From Notospermus geniculatus (lineage: Eukaryota; Nemertea; Pilidiophora; Heteronemertea; Lineidae): a DNA stretch of 64,000 bases. Of this stretch, positions 1 to 10,430 are shown piece after piece. Made by a program: the position numbers and the translations under genes. The notes beneath the pieces are model-generated. The model saw only the letters and a program-made list of their open reading frames with translations. It did not search any database and was not told the origin of the DNA. Where the stretch lies: positions 343,520 through 407,519 of the forward strand of contig NMRB01000045.1 in assembly GCA_002633025.1 (NCBI GenBank), read 5' to 3'. Each line of letters begins with the position of its first letter. Position 1 is the first letter of the stretch.

Positions 1-414
1 TCAGAGTGCCCGACCCCGAGATCAAGTACGATATCAATTTGTCGAAAATATGGTCCATTCAAAACTACTCTGTAGCTCGGTTATTTCTGAGTGCATATAA
101 CTGCGGGAGGTGTCATTTTGTTCGTAATGATCTTCTCTACACAATAATCCTTCACAAAGTAAGATCCCTTCAGTTACAGGTTCACCAAAGGCAAATTAGT
201 AAACTCACTTTTGGCACATATTTTGAGTTGTATATTCTTGGTACTTATATATTCTTGTTGGTAGTGGATCCAAGAGGGTCCGAATCGCCACTCAAAATGA
301 CCATAGGCCTAATAAATTTTGTGTCAGCACTCATGAAAAGCCTACAACGATTCCTACAAAGATTTCTTACTGTGTGCCAGAGTATGCTCTACTAATTCAG
401 AAGCCTGGCCGTGT

Positions 415-1103
415 CTAGAAGCAGCTGCCAAAACATGGGAACAGAACCCTTTCCCCTGTCACAAATGGGGGATAAGAAGTGTTGGCGTTCCATTTTTCTA
501 TGGTTGTGGGAAGTGTTGAATCTTGGCAGCTGTCGAGTATGAAATGTTCATCTACCTCATTAAAGAAAACATCAAATAGGGAATTTCCTGGGTTACTATT
601 CAACTTCCTAAGATCAAGGCATATTCCAGAAGCCTCTTTCTCCTCACCACTCTCAAGTAAGCTTGCAATTCGCACATCCACTTCTCTGGTCCTTTTTTAG
701 CGTTTTCAGGGGAGGCACAGTCATCTGACAGAAGCTGGTATAGATCTCAACATTGACTTGGGGAGAGAAACACACGTTTCCAGAAAGGCTTTCTCATCAC
801 CCGTGTTGAGAATTTTGGAATTTGCTTTACTGGCAGCTGACCGATTTTTCTTTTGCATTGTTGTCAAAGTGTGGGCAGGAAATTTAGAAGAACTCTGGCA
901 GCTGACCAAATTTTCTTTTGCCTTGTTGAAAATGTGGTCTTCGGACATGTTGGACCATCCGCATTTTCACTCGACATAGATGGTGTATTCAAACACTCCA
1001 TGCCCTTTGGCATACTGCTAAGGAATGGTTGTCCTTGCTTCACAGCCAAATCAGCATTCTGAAGACACTGGTATTCAACACAGCCAACGTTCTGACCAGA
1101 CAT
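415..1103 (-). pseudogene. Unrecognised minus-strand coding-like tract
   Basis: Three open frames follow one another on the minus strand (864-1103, 721-948 and 415-681), separated by stops or frame changes. Their composition is protein-like: the 415-681 frame has acidic and hydrophobic runs such as NSLFDVFFNEVDEHFI and no low-complexity bias. I do not recognise a family. They could be exons of one host gene or remains of a transposon protein that has picked up frameshifts. No clear splice pair links them. Low confidence. Confidence 0.25.
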
Positions 1104-1109
1104 GCCAGA

Positions 1110-1280
1110 GAGCCAGGGGCCTTATTCACGAAGAGATCGCAAATATTTGCGTTGCGGTGGGTTTGCGTGCACGCAAATTATGCGATGCGTGGCATTCACG
1201 AAAACCTCGCATTTGCCTCGCAAATTTTGCGCAAAATTGCGATCAAGCAATATATGCGTGATCGCAAAATTACATTTTGA
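1110..1280 (+). repeat. Short interspersed repeat rich in GCGAT/ATCGC words
   Basis: The tract opens with GGGGCCTTATTCACGAAGAG and repeats 'TTCACGAA' near 1196. In between are many copies of GCGAT, ATCGC and CGCAAAT in both orientations, so it can fold on itself. The style is that of a miniature inverted-repeat element, but exact ends and a target duplication were not identified. Confidence 0.35.
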
Positions 1281-1490
1281 CAGACCTTTTTGCAGTCAGA
1301 TCATTTTCTTGCTTCTACACCACTCGACGTTACTCCAGACTGAGATGCGAGTTGATAATGAAGCAGTTTCGAGGTCGCTGAATCGGCGGCGCATGCCGGA
1401 GTGATGTGAATGGGAGAGCTAGGGATGCAAGGATGCAAGTCATACTTACATGGACAATAGTCTGCTCAAATAAAGAAACAAATTTTGACC

Positions 1491-1557
1491 CAGCTGGGAA
1501 TCGAACCCGCGCCCTGTTTTCTTTGCTCCACCGTCTTACCCGTTCGGCCACCGAACT
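1491..1557 (-). repeat. tRNA-derived SINE head
   Basis: On the minus strand an A box (TGGCCGAACGG) is followed after about 35 bases by a B box (GGGTTCGATTCC). This is the internal Pol III promoter arrangement of a tRNA. The acceptor arms do not pair, so this is a tRNA-derived repeat or tRNA pseudogene and not a working tRNA gene. Confidence 0.6.
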
Positions 1558-1652
1558 TGTTGGAAGACTTCTCTTGTTTTCTCTTATTCGTAGTATTATT
1601 ACCTAAGTCGAAGGTCTACATCTATGAAAAACACAAATCATGTTTCTGTCAG

Positions 1653-1728
1653 CTGGCTCGTTGGCCGAATGGATAGAGTGGTGGATTACAAATCAGAAGA
1701 TCTACGGCTCGATTCCCGTCTATACGTA
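1653..1728 (+). repeat. tRNA-derived SINE head
   Basis: A box TGGCCGAATGG near 1662 and a slightly degenerate B box GGCTCGATTCC near 1706 lie on the plus strand, about 45 bases apart. The flanks do not form an acceptor stem. It sits about 100 bases from the opposite-strand unit at 1491-1557, so two tRNA-like units face each other head to head. Confidence 0.55.
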
Positions 1729-3402
1729 TAAATGAGTACATTTTTCTTTCTTTGAGTAGTGTGAGAGGTATGCGGAGATGTTGACAGCTCTGTTGCCTGA
1801 AGACAAATAAGGTGGTGCCCTCCTGGCGTTGTGGGGTAAATCATGTTATGAGCCTTCGTTTGAGGTGTCTGCAGGGCGTTTGCGATTCTCTTGCTCGTCA
1901 CATGGGGTGTTTTTGTGCGGGGAGGTAAGCTTTAAACCTAGCATGATGTGTGAAGTGGGAGGACAGGTTATTACCAATCAACACCTTCTTGCCTTCAAGT
2001 CTCTAGGATCTGGAAGGAATGTGGTAAAGAACCAATCAGAAAATGTTTTTGCCTGAAACCAACCTGAAACCCATCTGCTGAGCCACGCATCGTAATGGAA
2101 TTGGCTGATTTTGATGTGTTCACAATACGATCAATGTATTTTGAACCAGGTTTTTCAATCACTTTTTTTCGACCAGTGTCATCAGGCAAATTTGACTCGT
2201 CATACTTGAAAATATTCTGTGTCTTAGTTAGATTGACAAAGTAACTTTCCAGCTCCTCATAGGGCTCACATTTGCTCGGGCAGATTTCATGTTGTTTGCT
2301 CTTCTGTCTGTCAGTGCAGTGTTACGTTCCACGAATGAGTAACAAAAGTCAACTCCCAGAATGCTATATTGGAACCTTGAGCACGTCTTTCCACTTTTGT
2401 TCATATAGGATTTCACCAAGAGTCTGAAGTCCATCAGTTTATCAGATTCCTTTATGCTTCTCTTGCATTTCTATGCATCATGTCATGTACTCTAGGTTGT
2501 CATCTTGAGTCGGTATACGGCGTTCTACTGGTAGTACCAGGTGTGCCTTCACTTCTGTATCCTGTCGAATATTAGAAAGTGTCGGATCTTAATTAACAGA
2601 TTGAACAAACAGATCTTCAGACGTCTTTATTCAGCTACTGCCTTGGTATAACTGACAGGCCTTGGCCTAGATATAAGTATTGTCTTAGTAACATGCAGTA
2701 CTGACATCTGGTGCGTCATCATTAGGCATACACTCAACAACTTTCATGATTGTCTTTATGCAGCTCCCTGTATTCCAGACCAGCTCCCTGTATCCCAGAC
2801 CAAGCTTGTGAGCCAAGCCACTGAGATGACGGTTGATATTGTCTAGACACATAATTCGATTCCATAGCGTAGCGATGTTCATTCAAGACACCCTTTCAGA
2901 TGGAAGTCCTCCTTGAATTTGGATGAATATTTAGCACATATCTCGCAGTATACCTGAAATGAACAGTGAAAGAAGGATGAGATTATTGGTTTGTAAAATG
3001 TTGTTTGACATCATTTAGACTAGAGACCTATATTAATATAAATTAAAGTTGTTCACAGTCCCTTCAAAAATAGTGTTGTAAAACTGGTGTATTGGTGTCC
3101 ATGAAGAACCTTCTAAAAATGCTCAGGGTGGTGCTGCGTGCATCAACACGACAGTGAACATTTCATCGTGAAATGGAAGAGTGATCCAGTATCACAAAAA
3201 GATTTTTTCATTTTCATGTGTTGATATTTCTTTTTCATGGCTTGATATTTTCATCAGCAGGAGATTTTCATGGCTTGATTATTCTGCATTAGACCATACC
3301 CTATATATATTTGAAAATAGATGTAAAAGCAGTAAAGGCACAAGAGAAACCCAGAAAAATACGATGTCGCAATACTTTTGAGCAGTGTGTGTACTTCAGA
3401 TT
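1729..3402. other. Spacer with no supported gene
   Basis: Only short unconvincing frames are present on either strand. The one visible local structure is a 20-bp direct duplication of CAGCTCCCTGTATTCCAGAC at about 2761-2800, with one mismatch. A minus-strand frame at 2685-2882 (65 aa) spans it but shows no recognisable domain. Confidence 0.5.
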
Positions 3403-3768
3403 TTAAATCCGTTTCGCTTGGTTTTGATTTGCTGATATGACGTATCTACATGTAATTCCAATACTTGGTGGGCTGAACGTGGGCTGAATTTTGTCAATAT
3501 CGCTCACCCCCTCCGTAACCACAAAGGTAACTTTCGGTTCCCCCTTCTCTATATATTTCACATAAAGCAGCAGCTGTTCTAAGAGAGCTAGGTCAGTAGA
3601 CTCATCTATTATAATTGAGAACACCGGTGAAGCCCGAATCGCTACAAGTTTTTCATCAGACATTGCTTGGCAATGGCCTGGAAAAAAATTATAAAAATAG
3701 CGGGCGGAAATATTATCATTAAATGACAGGAATTGAATACAATTACCGTAACCATTATTAACGACCAT
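3403..3768 (-). pseudogene. hAT-type transposase fragment (ZNF862-like)
   Basis: A 121-aa open frame contains the run FSIIIDESTDLALLEQLLLY followed by a GEPKVTF segment. This is the hallmark start of the hAT-family transposase catalytic core as seen in ZNF862/KRAB-like relatives, with the first catalytic Asp in IDEST. The rest of the RNase H-like domain, the insertion domain and the C-terminal dimerisation region are absent, so this is a broken piece. Unrelated AT-rich repeat sequence follows upstream at 3780. Confidence 0.7.
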
Positions 3769-3774
3769 TCGGAG

Positions 3775-3960
3775 TAATAAATAATAAATAATAATAAAAT
3801 GAATTTCTATAGCGCCACTTTGAAATAAATCGTCAGCGGCGCTTTACAATAATGGACATTGAATATAAAACATTAAATGTAGGATATAAAACATTGAAAG
3901 AAATTAGTTAAGATATTTGTTAAAAAGATAAGTCTTAAGCTGAGATTTAAAACTTGAATG
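3775..3960. repeat. Dispersed repeat with ATAGCGCC/GGCGCTTTACA motif
   Basis: After an (AATAATAAATA) run comes TTTCTATAGCGCCACTTTG and then GGCGCTTTACAATAATGG. The word pair 'atagcgcc ... ggcgctttaca' belongs to a repeat tail seen in many invertebrate genomes; I recall the pattern but cannot name the family. A single N lies just downstream at 3972. Confidence 0.4.
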
Positions 3961-4369
3961 ACTGTCAATGGNGACCAGAACACTGAGTAAAACTCGAATC
4001 ATAGCACCGTACTATATCCAAAAATGATCTGTAGCCCTTGGTAAATAAGATGAACACATTTAAAACGGAAGACTAGATGTAGAAGTAGAAAAAAAGTAGA
4101 AGTTTGCAGGAGCTTCAGAGAGGAGCTGCTCACTCAGCGCTCACTCACTCAAAAAAAAGTGCTTACCAAGACAATACATGTACATCATCTCTTGCATCGT
4201 TCTTTCTGATGTGTAGGTCGCATTGGTCGCCACGGTCAGATGGTTCAGGTCGCCACAGCCGAGGGACTGGATGAGATTTAACAAAGCTTGTACTTTGTAG
4301 TGTGAGCAATGTCATTGCTCACAAGCCAATACATGCATTTCAGAGGTGCCAGAAATGCCTTCTCCTCCC

Positions 4370-5170
4370 CTGCATGCGAAACAGAAGTTGAAAGTTCTAG
4401 TTTGAACTTGAATTGGCAACTTAATTTTAAGTTCAGAATAACCTGAATTTGATTAATGTTGACCTTCAACTCTTTGCAACTAAGTCATTTGGTAAACAGG
4501 GCCTTAGAGAATATGTTACAGAAATACACCTTCCCACTTTGACTAATTTTACATAGTCATACATCAGCTGGTGAATCTGAGCCACTGATCTAATTGCACC
4601 TTGCACCCCTCTGGTTATAAGTGAGCCATTCCAATCCTCTACATATTAAGCAGTCATGTGTATCAAGGCAAGGGGAATGCATAATGGTTACGGCCCAAAT
4701 ATGCTACAAATTTAGCATTGTAAAATCGTTAATTTTCATCGGATTTGAAAATTTCAAACAGTTTTTTGATATAACAAAGAATTCTCTGTTCAATTGCATA
4801 ACTTCCCGGCAAGGCAACAGCCTATTTCCCATTTTGTTATAAATTAGGCAACAAGGAAAACAATAGGATTACACATGATTACGCAAAGTGAACATCTCAG
4901 CTGTCCAAATCGGACCCCTCTGAAACGCGTTTCACAGGGGTCCGATGGGTCGGTGGAGCCTGAGGGATGTACATGTAATGGTTGAATTGTGCGGTATTGG
5001 AACGCCTGTATGAGAAAAAGTTGAACAAAGTTTAATCATCTGAGCGCAGTTGAAGTTTCTAGTTTAAAGTTGAACTGTCAATGTCCATCTGAAGTTGAAT
5101 TCTGCGGTATTGGACAAAGTTGAATGAAGTTGATCTGAGAGGTTCAACTTTTTGCAACATCGGATCGGTC
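4370..5170. repeat. Spacer with clustered AAGTTGAAC words
   Basis: The words AGTTGAA, TTGAACTTG and TTCAACTT recur in both orientations at about 4380-4470 and 5035-5170, ending in the left edge of the duplicated block. A similar word cluster lies before the second copy of the block (14458-14860), so the same repeat family borders both copies. No coding sequence is supported. Confidence 0.4.
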
Positions 5171-6054
5171 GGCCTTGGAGTTGACCAGAGTTCACCGAAT
5201 TCCAGTATCTGCAACTAAGTTGAACTCTGCTGTTGGTAAATTGAAAGAAGTTGAACTTTTAAGGATCATAAAAACTCAACTGTGCTTACCGTCAACAATT
5301 TGCCTCAACCCCGCCCCATATCGTGCTTTAATCATGTGCCGTGGTGAGAAAACTTTGATAAATCATTTAGGCCTATGCCAAGCAAGAACATGAAACACTT
5401 ACATCAAAGTTGCACGAATTTCAAGCTGTCTTAGACTTACAGACTCCGCAAAACACATACACCGCCGCTCCTTCACACAGTCCGTGTACCAAATATGTCC
5501 GTATCTGACAGAAAGACAAAATGATGGTGCGCTTTCCAATCTAATTTTGTCCGGTGTCGATTCTAAACAATATACAAACATATATTTTGACAAAAGTCTA
5601 TCAGACTGGGATGGAGCAACGCTCACCATGGAGGCCGCCATCATTCTGATGACGTCACGATTCGATCGCTAATATAAGTCGGTTTTTGCACACGGCACGC
5701 TAATGTCCAATCCTCCTTGGGGTATGCCTAACGCCCGTTGTACACGGTAGGATTTTTTTGTACTAAAAATTATAACGCACTGGCTATTCGTACCGTCACG
5801 GTGCAAATAACGCCAAACCAGATCTTATTCACACCGTCGTAAACAGCCAATCAGAGAGCTTCATTCAAGACATGCCAGATAACTTCATGAAGTTACCGGT
5901 ATCATCTCGCACAATGCCGGATTTTTTTCCAATATTATTGATGAAAACGTTAATTTATAACCACTACCAGGAAAAAAAGTTTTATAAAAATCAATGCTTT
6001 TGGGCAAGGTAGGCCTACTAAAGTATCTAATGATTCCCGCCATTCACAGCATAA

Positions 6055-6122
6055 GCCGCAGTGGCCGAGTGGTTTGAGTGGGTGGTTATCAAACGGAAGG
6101 TCGCGGGTTCGAGCCTGGTCAT
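6055..6122 (+). repeat. tRNA-derived sequence inside the nested element
   Basis: GTGGCCGAGTGG (A box) and GCGGGTTCGAGCC (B box) are spaced as in a Ser/Leu-type tRNA. The presumed acceptor ends GCCGCAG and TGGTCAT do not pair, so a functional tRNA is unlikely. It is either a SINE inserted in the nested transposon or a captured tRNA gene. Confidence 0.55.
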
Positions 6123-6475
6123 AACATTTCTTCTTTTATTTTCTTTTAGTTGTTCTTTCACCTCCTTTTTCTTCTTTTAGTCTTTTATCGATATCGTGAA
6201 TATCGATCCGTGTGACTGTCGGAAAACGGGGAACTGCGTAATTCTTGAGCCAAAATTGTTTTTAAAAAAATTAGGGCCTGGCCCTAAGGCCTAGCCTAGG
6301 CCTATGAAAAATATTTTATCATCAGACAGCAGAGGCCAACATTTCATCATTAACTGTGAAAGATGGGGTCACTGGACCCCGCCAAAGGAAAAAAAATTGC
6401 CCAGGCTAAAATATCATTTTATATAGATCTGCTGCCCACAGTCGCACTGTCCGAGTTACGGTGGAGAAATTATAC

Positions 6476-6665
6476 ATCACCGTCACGGTACGAATAATCA
6501 TTCTCCACGACACTATTCCCACCGTGACGGTGTAAATAAGAGTTATTCCTGCGCTATTCACACCGTCACGGTACGAATAAGAACCGACGGCGCACTATTC
6601 ACACCGTCACGGTACGAATAAGATCTGGTTTGGCGTTATTTGCACCGTCACGGTACGAATAGCCC
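6476..6665. repeat. Subterminal array of ACCGTCACGGTACGAATAA
   Basis: Five copies of the word CACCGTCACGGTACGAATAA, some degenerate or reversed, occur within about 190 bases at the right end of the nested element. Each copy contains the near-palindrome ACCGT-CACGGT. Subterminal repeated palindromes of this kind are commonly transposase binding sites; that role is inferred. Confidence 0.7.
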
Positions 6666-7806
6666 CGGCCAAATTATAAATGAGGCTCATGAAGGGTGAT
6701 TTCGGTCATAGGCTACTGATTGGCTGCTGAAAGGCATTGTGAACACCCATTTAAGCCCCATTTATAATTTTTAGTACAAGAAAAATCCTACGTGTACAAC
6801 GGGCATAACCTGTCTTGATCGGCGGTAGCCGCCGCTGTTTCTCCTTTTTCTTCGTCATCACCACCGCCGACAGTAGCACTGCCGCTGACTTGTACCTGAT
6901 GAAACAGGCACCTCGCTTCGTGTAAGGCGAGAAGGTGTTTGATCCAATCTGCCTGAGAGGGGTAGCCGTCGCATTTTCGCTGCGTTTCCCATTCATCCTA
7001 GGCACTGCCTATCCGTATTCTGGATTCGTCACTCTTTCTTTTCGATTTCTTCACGGGCCTCTTCTTCTCATACGAGGAGAANCAAGGGGTAAGAGGACAC
7101 ATCGTACCGTGTATAAAACCAGGCATATACAGGCTTTACACCCGAAATGTAGTAGTAAAGACGAACCGAAGACACGGCCGGAATATTTTGGCAAACAATC
7201 AAGATGGCGTCCATATGAAATTGGCATCGCCGACTTTTCAACATCAAACAAAAGTATTAAGATCGAATAGAAAACATCTTATAACACTTACAGAACGTTG
7301 GTGGTCGTTTAAACTCACAATCAACCCATATGAGACCAAGTTTGTCCATAAAAAACATGCTAAATCAGCATAAAAAGACAGACAGCCGCGAGGCCATCCC
7401 GTCTTGACGAAAAATCAATTGCGTAGTGCGGCGCTGCAATCAGACCAATCACAGCACGCAGTGTGACCCAAACAACACCCACGGAACTCTGGCGGGAAAT
7501 TCAAATATGGCGACAACACAGAGCAGTTACCCTCCCATCCTTGATCCCCCCCCAAAGAGTGCTATTTGTGGGTACACTTGTGAAAATGTTGACCGGTCCC
7601 CTACAGCTATATTTCGAGTTGGCTGAAGGTTCACTGGAACAACTTAAACATTTCACCAACACCTGATGGATGTAACATTTTTATGTGGTCACTCATTTCC
7701 TATTTTAAAAGTGTTGGATTTAACCATTTTGGAGAGGGAGGTGATCCAACAACAGAAGCAGTCATGCCATATTGTAATTGTCATTATACTGACAGTCCAC
7801 ATATTA

Positions 7807-8900
7807 CTAATTTCCAACATAGTCCTGGAGCGAAGGCGCCTCCATTCCAAAATAAGCTCCAGTCTGGGATCCATACAGGCATGTATGGAGATTCGTCAGC
7901 GATCCGGCCAGCAATGAGAACTTCCCCTCTGGTTGGAGGAAAACTTTGAGGTCCTTCTTGAAATCAACAAATGCCCAGTACTTAAGTATTTTGCCAAAGG
8001 TCCACTCTACGGAAGTGCGGGGTGCAGACATGGCAGTATTGAAGTCCTGCTCAAATTGGTTCAGTTCCATTGCTCCTTGTCTGAACGGCGATATCAACCA
8101 AGGACGGACAGGATAGGCTGGGTCGCCATATATGCAATAATGGCCGCCATTTTCAGTCCTTGGCAATTGCTCCAATTGGTCATGGAGCCCACTTTCGCGC
8201 AGTATACCAGCATCGTACCTCCTTCCTTCGACTGGACCCCAGAGGTTTGCAATAAGTCCATTTGGGAGTGTAAGGGATTGAAACTTTAAGGCATGTACCC
8301 GTTTGTGGCCGTTATATTCCGCGCGCTGAAATCTGATCGGTCTGCAAATTGGTCTCACTGTTCCGTCTATGAAGTCGAAACAATTTGTAAGAGGTGCACC
8401 TGCCGCATGTACCGCCTCCGCATACGAGGAAAGACGGTGAGCATCCAACCATGGCTGGTTCAGTTGATTCAGCAGGTGGCCGTGTGTATCGTAAATAAAA
8501 TTCACAGTTTCAGTGATGACCTGTGACAAGACAGACTTGGGCCTGCCGAAAAGTTCCTCTAAGTCGCCCAGTCAATTCGGATATACAAATCTTCTTAGGG
8601 TAATACAGAGAGCCTCCTCGGTCGTGGCGACACATCGATTCCTGCACTCGATTATTGGTGGAATTTGCAGTACCTGCATGATTTGATGAATGTCATCTTT
8701 CAGAAAACGAAATTTATCAAGACTTTGAGCATCGCTCAAACTTTCTAGATTACCGTAAAACGAGTCCAGTTTGGATCATACATGTAGGTTGTTTCCTTCC
8801 TTTCAAACAGCAAATTCTCAACTGTAATCTCCAGGAGTTCTTCATCATCAAATTCTACAGACAGAACGATTAAATTTCGCGCTTCAACCCTTGCCGCCAT
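7807..8900 (-). pseudogene. PIF/Harbinger transposase, copy 1 (HARBI1-like, decayed)
   Basis: The product would be a DDE nuclease that cuts and rejoins transposon ends at TWA sites. The intact 240-aa frame (7807-8529) shows FDFIDGT (Asp55), YNGHKR (72-77), GRRYDAGILRES, YGDPAYP (Asp136), and SVEWTFGKI (Glu175), the full triad and signature blocks of the DDE_Tnp_4/Harbinger family. The N-terminal part runs up to a probable start at 8900 (MAARVEARN...) but is broken by an in-frame TGA near 8575, where copy 2 has AGA, and by a frame change near 8755. The common HARBI1 length is about 350 aa, and the combined reading gives roughly that. The companion Myb-like protein is not evident. Confidence 0.85.
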
Positions 8901-9039
8901 TTTCGTTTCGTCTCATAGCAACCGTGCCGAAGGCGTCTGGTGCCATCTAGGCCTATTGTTAACATCTGTAACCTTTATTTCTCGGTTTGGGATAGCGAAA
9001 ACCCAAATTTCATTTCCGAGAACGGGAACGGGAATTTAT

Positions 9040-10145
9040 TATATATTTACTTATATTATTACTTATATTTATTTCTGTATCATCCCGGTCCACCCATTCT
9101 CAACAATGATTTTAAATTTTGTTGTATTAACTGTCGGAGTCTTACAAGTAATCCCTCTAAGTTCTCAGCTCTCGAAGTTTTGGTGGAAGATGGTTACTCT
9201 CTTATTGCCTTAACAGAAACCTGGTTTACTGAGAACACTGACGAGCTTTCTATTAATATTGATGGTTATGACTTATTCAGAAACGATCGTGGTACAAATG
9301 CTGGTGGTGTTGCTGTCTATGTTAAAAATGACCTCGTTGTATCTCGGCTTAAATTCCTCGATTGTCCTACGACTGAAACTCTCTGGTTAAAAATTCATAT
9401 TAAAGTTGGTATCCTTGTTTTTGGTGTATGTTATTGCCCGCAGTCTATCTCTGAAAATGCAACAAACTCATATATTTTTATCGATTATTTAGAATCGGTG
9501 TTTGATAATTTTTCCAGAACGAATCCTAAAGGAGTGATCCTTGTTGGTGATTTTAATGCGCGGACGACTAGATGGGGCTATGCTGATCGTGATAATGCAC
9601 TTGGTCGTCGACTCTGTGATTTTGTTGAAAACCGTAATCTCTCTCAAATGATAAATGAACCTACTCGCATCACTCCTGTCTGTGAGTCTTTGTTAGATTT
9701 GATAATAACAGATATCCCTCACTTCCTTGTTGATATTGGAACCCTGCCTCCCTTACACAGACTCTGTGATCATAGCATTATTCATGGTTCTTTCCGTTAT
9801 GTCAATAAACCAAAGCAGTGTCATACTAGGGAATTTTATGACACTAGGCATGTTATTTGGGATGAATTGAATACTTCTCTGCAAGAGGCTGATTGGAATC
9901 TGTGCTTCTCTACACCTGAAAATCCTGAGTTGGTTTTTACTCAGTGGTTTGACCTCTTTATGAGAATTCTACATAGACACATCCCTATCAGAAGAATCAA
10001 AGTTAAGTCCAAAGATAAACCTTGGGTAACTCCTTATGTCAAACACTGTGTAAATGTTCGTAAACGATTATTCAAGAAAGCCAAACTGTATAATAATGCA
10101 GCCTACTGGGAACGATACCATTTGGCAGATAATGAGTACGCTACT
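9040..10145 (+). pseudogene. LINE endonuclease domain (5' part of ORF2)
   Basis: This frame holds the APE-type endonuclease: CINCRSL near the start, LTETWF (catalytic Glu), GDFNART (Asp/Asn), LDLIITD and CDHSIIHG (the His motif). The open frame formally begins at an ATG at 8940, but its first ~33 codons are flanking DNA upstream of the insertion point, so that start is not the LINE's own. The frame is cut by the SINE after NEYAT. Before the SINE arrived it would have read on into RNAKSDYYSHLYNS at 10440. Confidence 0.85.
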
Positions 10146-10430
10146 ATTTCATATTCTTTACTTGTATCTCCATTATTTGTGATCCGTCGCATAACATAAA
10201 ACTGTTTGGGTTCGGAGATTGTTTGGACTACTCGCAGGGTACTTATGGACGCCTCGTTTAAACATAGGCCATTGAACCATCTTTTTTGAAGATGGGGATT
10301 TGGCCTAGTGGTTTAAGGCGTGCTGCCCCTTAGTGCTGGCGATTGATGCCTTATGCGAGGGTCCGTGGGTTCGATTCTGGTAGGAAGCAATGTCTTTCAC
10401 CTTAGAAACTCGATTTCTATTTCATATTCC
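10146..10430 (+). mobile_element. tRNA-derived SINE inserted in the LINE ORF
   Basis: The insert begins and ends with ATTTCATATTC and is bracketed by CTACT (10141-10145 and 10431-10435). Removing it and one CTACT restores the reading frame across the LINE protein linker. It contains a Leu-like tRNA unit at about 10293-10385 (A box TGGCCTAGTGG, B box GTGGGTTCGATTC) with an extra-arm-like stretch, preceded by a unique ~135-bp leader. A near-identical copy is at 35089-35437 on the other strand. Confidence 0.85.

Larger units (their letters stand above)
5776..6671. mobile_element. Nested MITE-like element, 8-bp target duplication AATTATAA
   Basis: Both ends carry the same ~45-bp sequence inverted, running from GGCTATTCGTACCGTCACGG to the AGATCTTATT region. 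AATTATAA is present at 5768-5775 and 6672-6679, while copy 2 has a single AATTATAA at the empty site. An 8-bp duplication fits hAT-like transposons. The outermost 8-10 bases of the two ends do not match well. The interior holds a tRNA-like unit and an array of ACCGTCACGGT near-palindromes. Confidence 0.8.
5732..6805. mobile_element. Harbinger-type MITE carrying a nested element
   Basis: The left end CGCCCGTTGTACACGGTAGG and the right end, read inverted, TGCCCGTTGTACACGTAGG form terminal inverted repeats that continue for about 45 bases to AAAATTATAA. The 3-bp sequence TAA flanks both sides (5729-5731 and 6806-6808), as expected for PIF/Harbinger. The uninterrupted version is in copy 2 at 15514-15689 and is about 176 bp. 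It carries no coding capacity and was probably mobilised in trans. Confidence 0.8.

Noticed and set aside
6055-6122. Functional tRNA gene
   Set aside because: A and B boxes are present but the acceptor arms do not pair; the same applies to the units at 1491, 1653, 10293, 35131 and 46618.
6476-6665. CRISPR-like array
   Set aside because: The repeats are few, unevenly spaced, inverted in places and within transposon termini of an animal genome.
8940-9037. ATG at 8940 as the start of the LINE protein
   Set aside because: The first ~33 codons are flanking DNA present in copy 2 without the LINE. The target duplication puts the element start at 9038.
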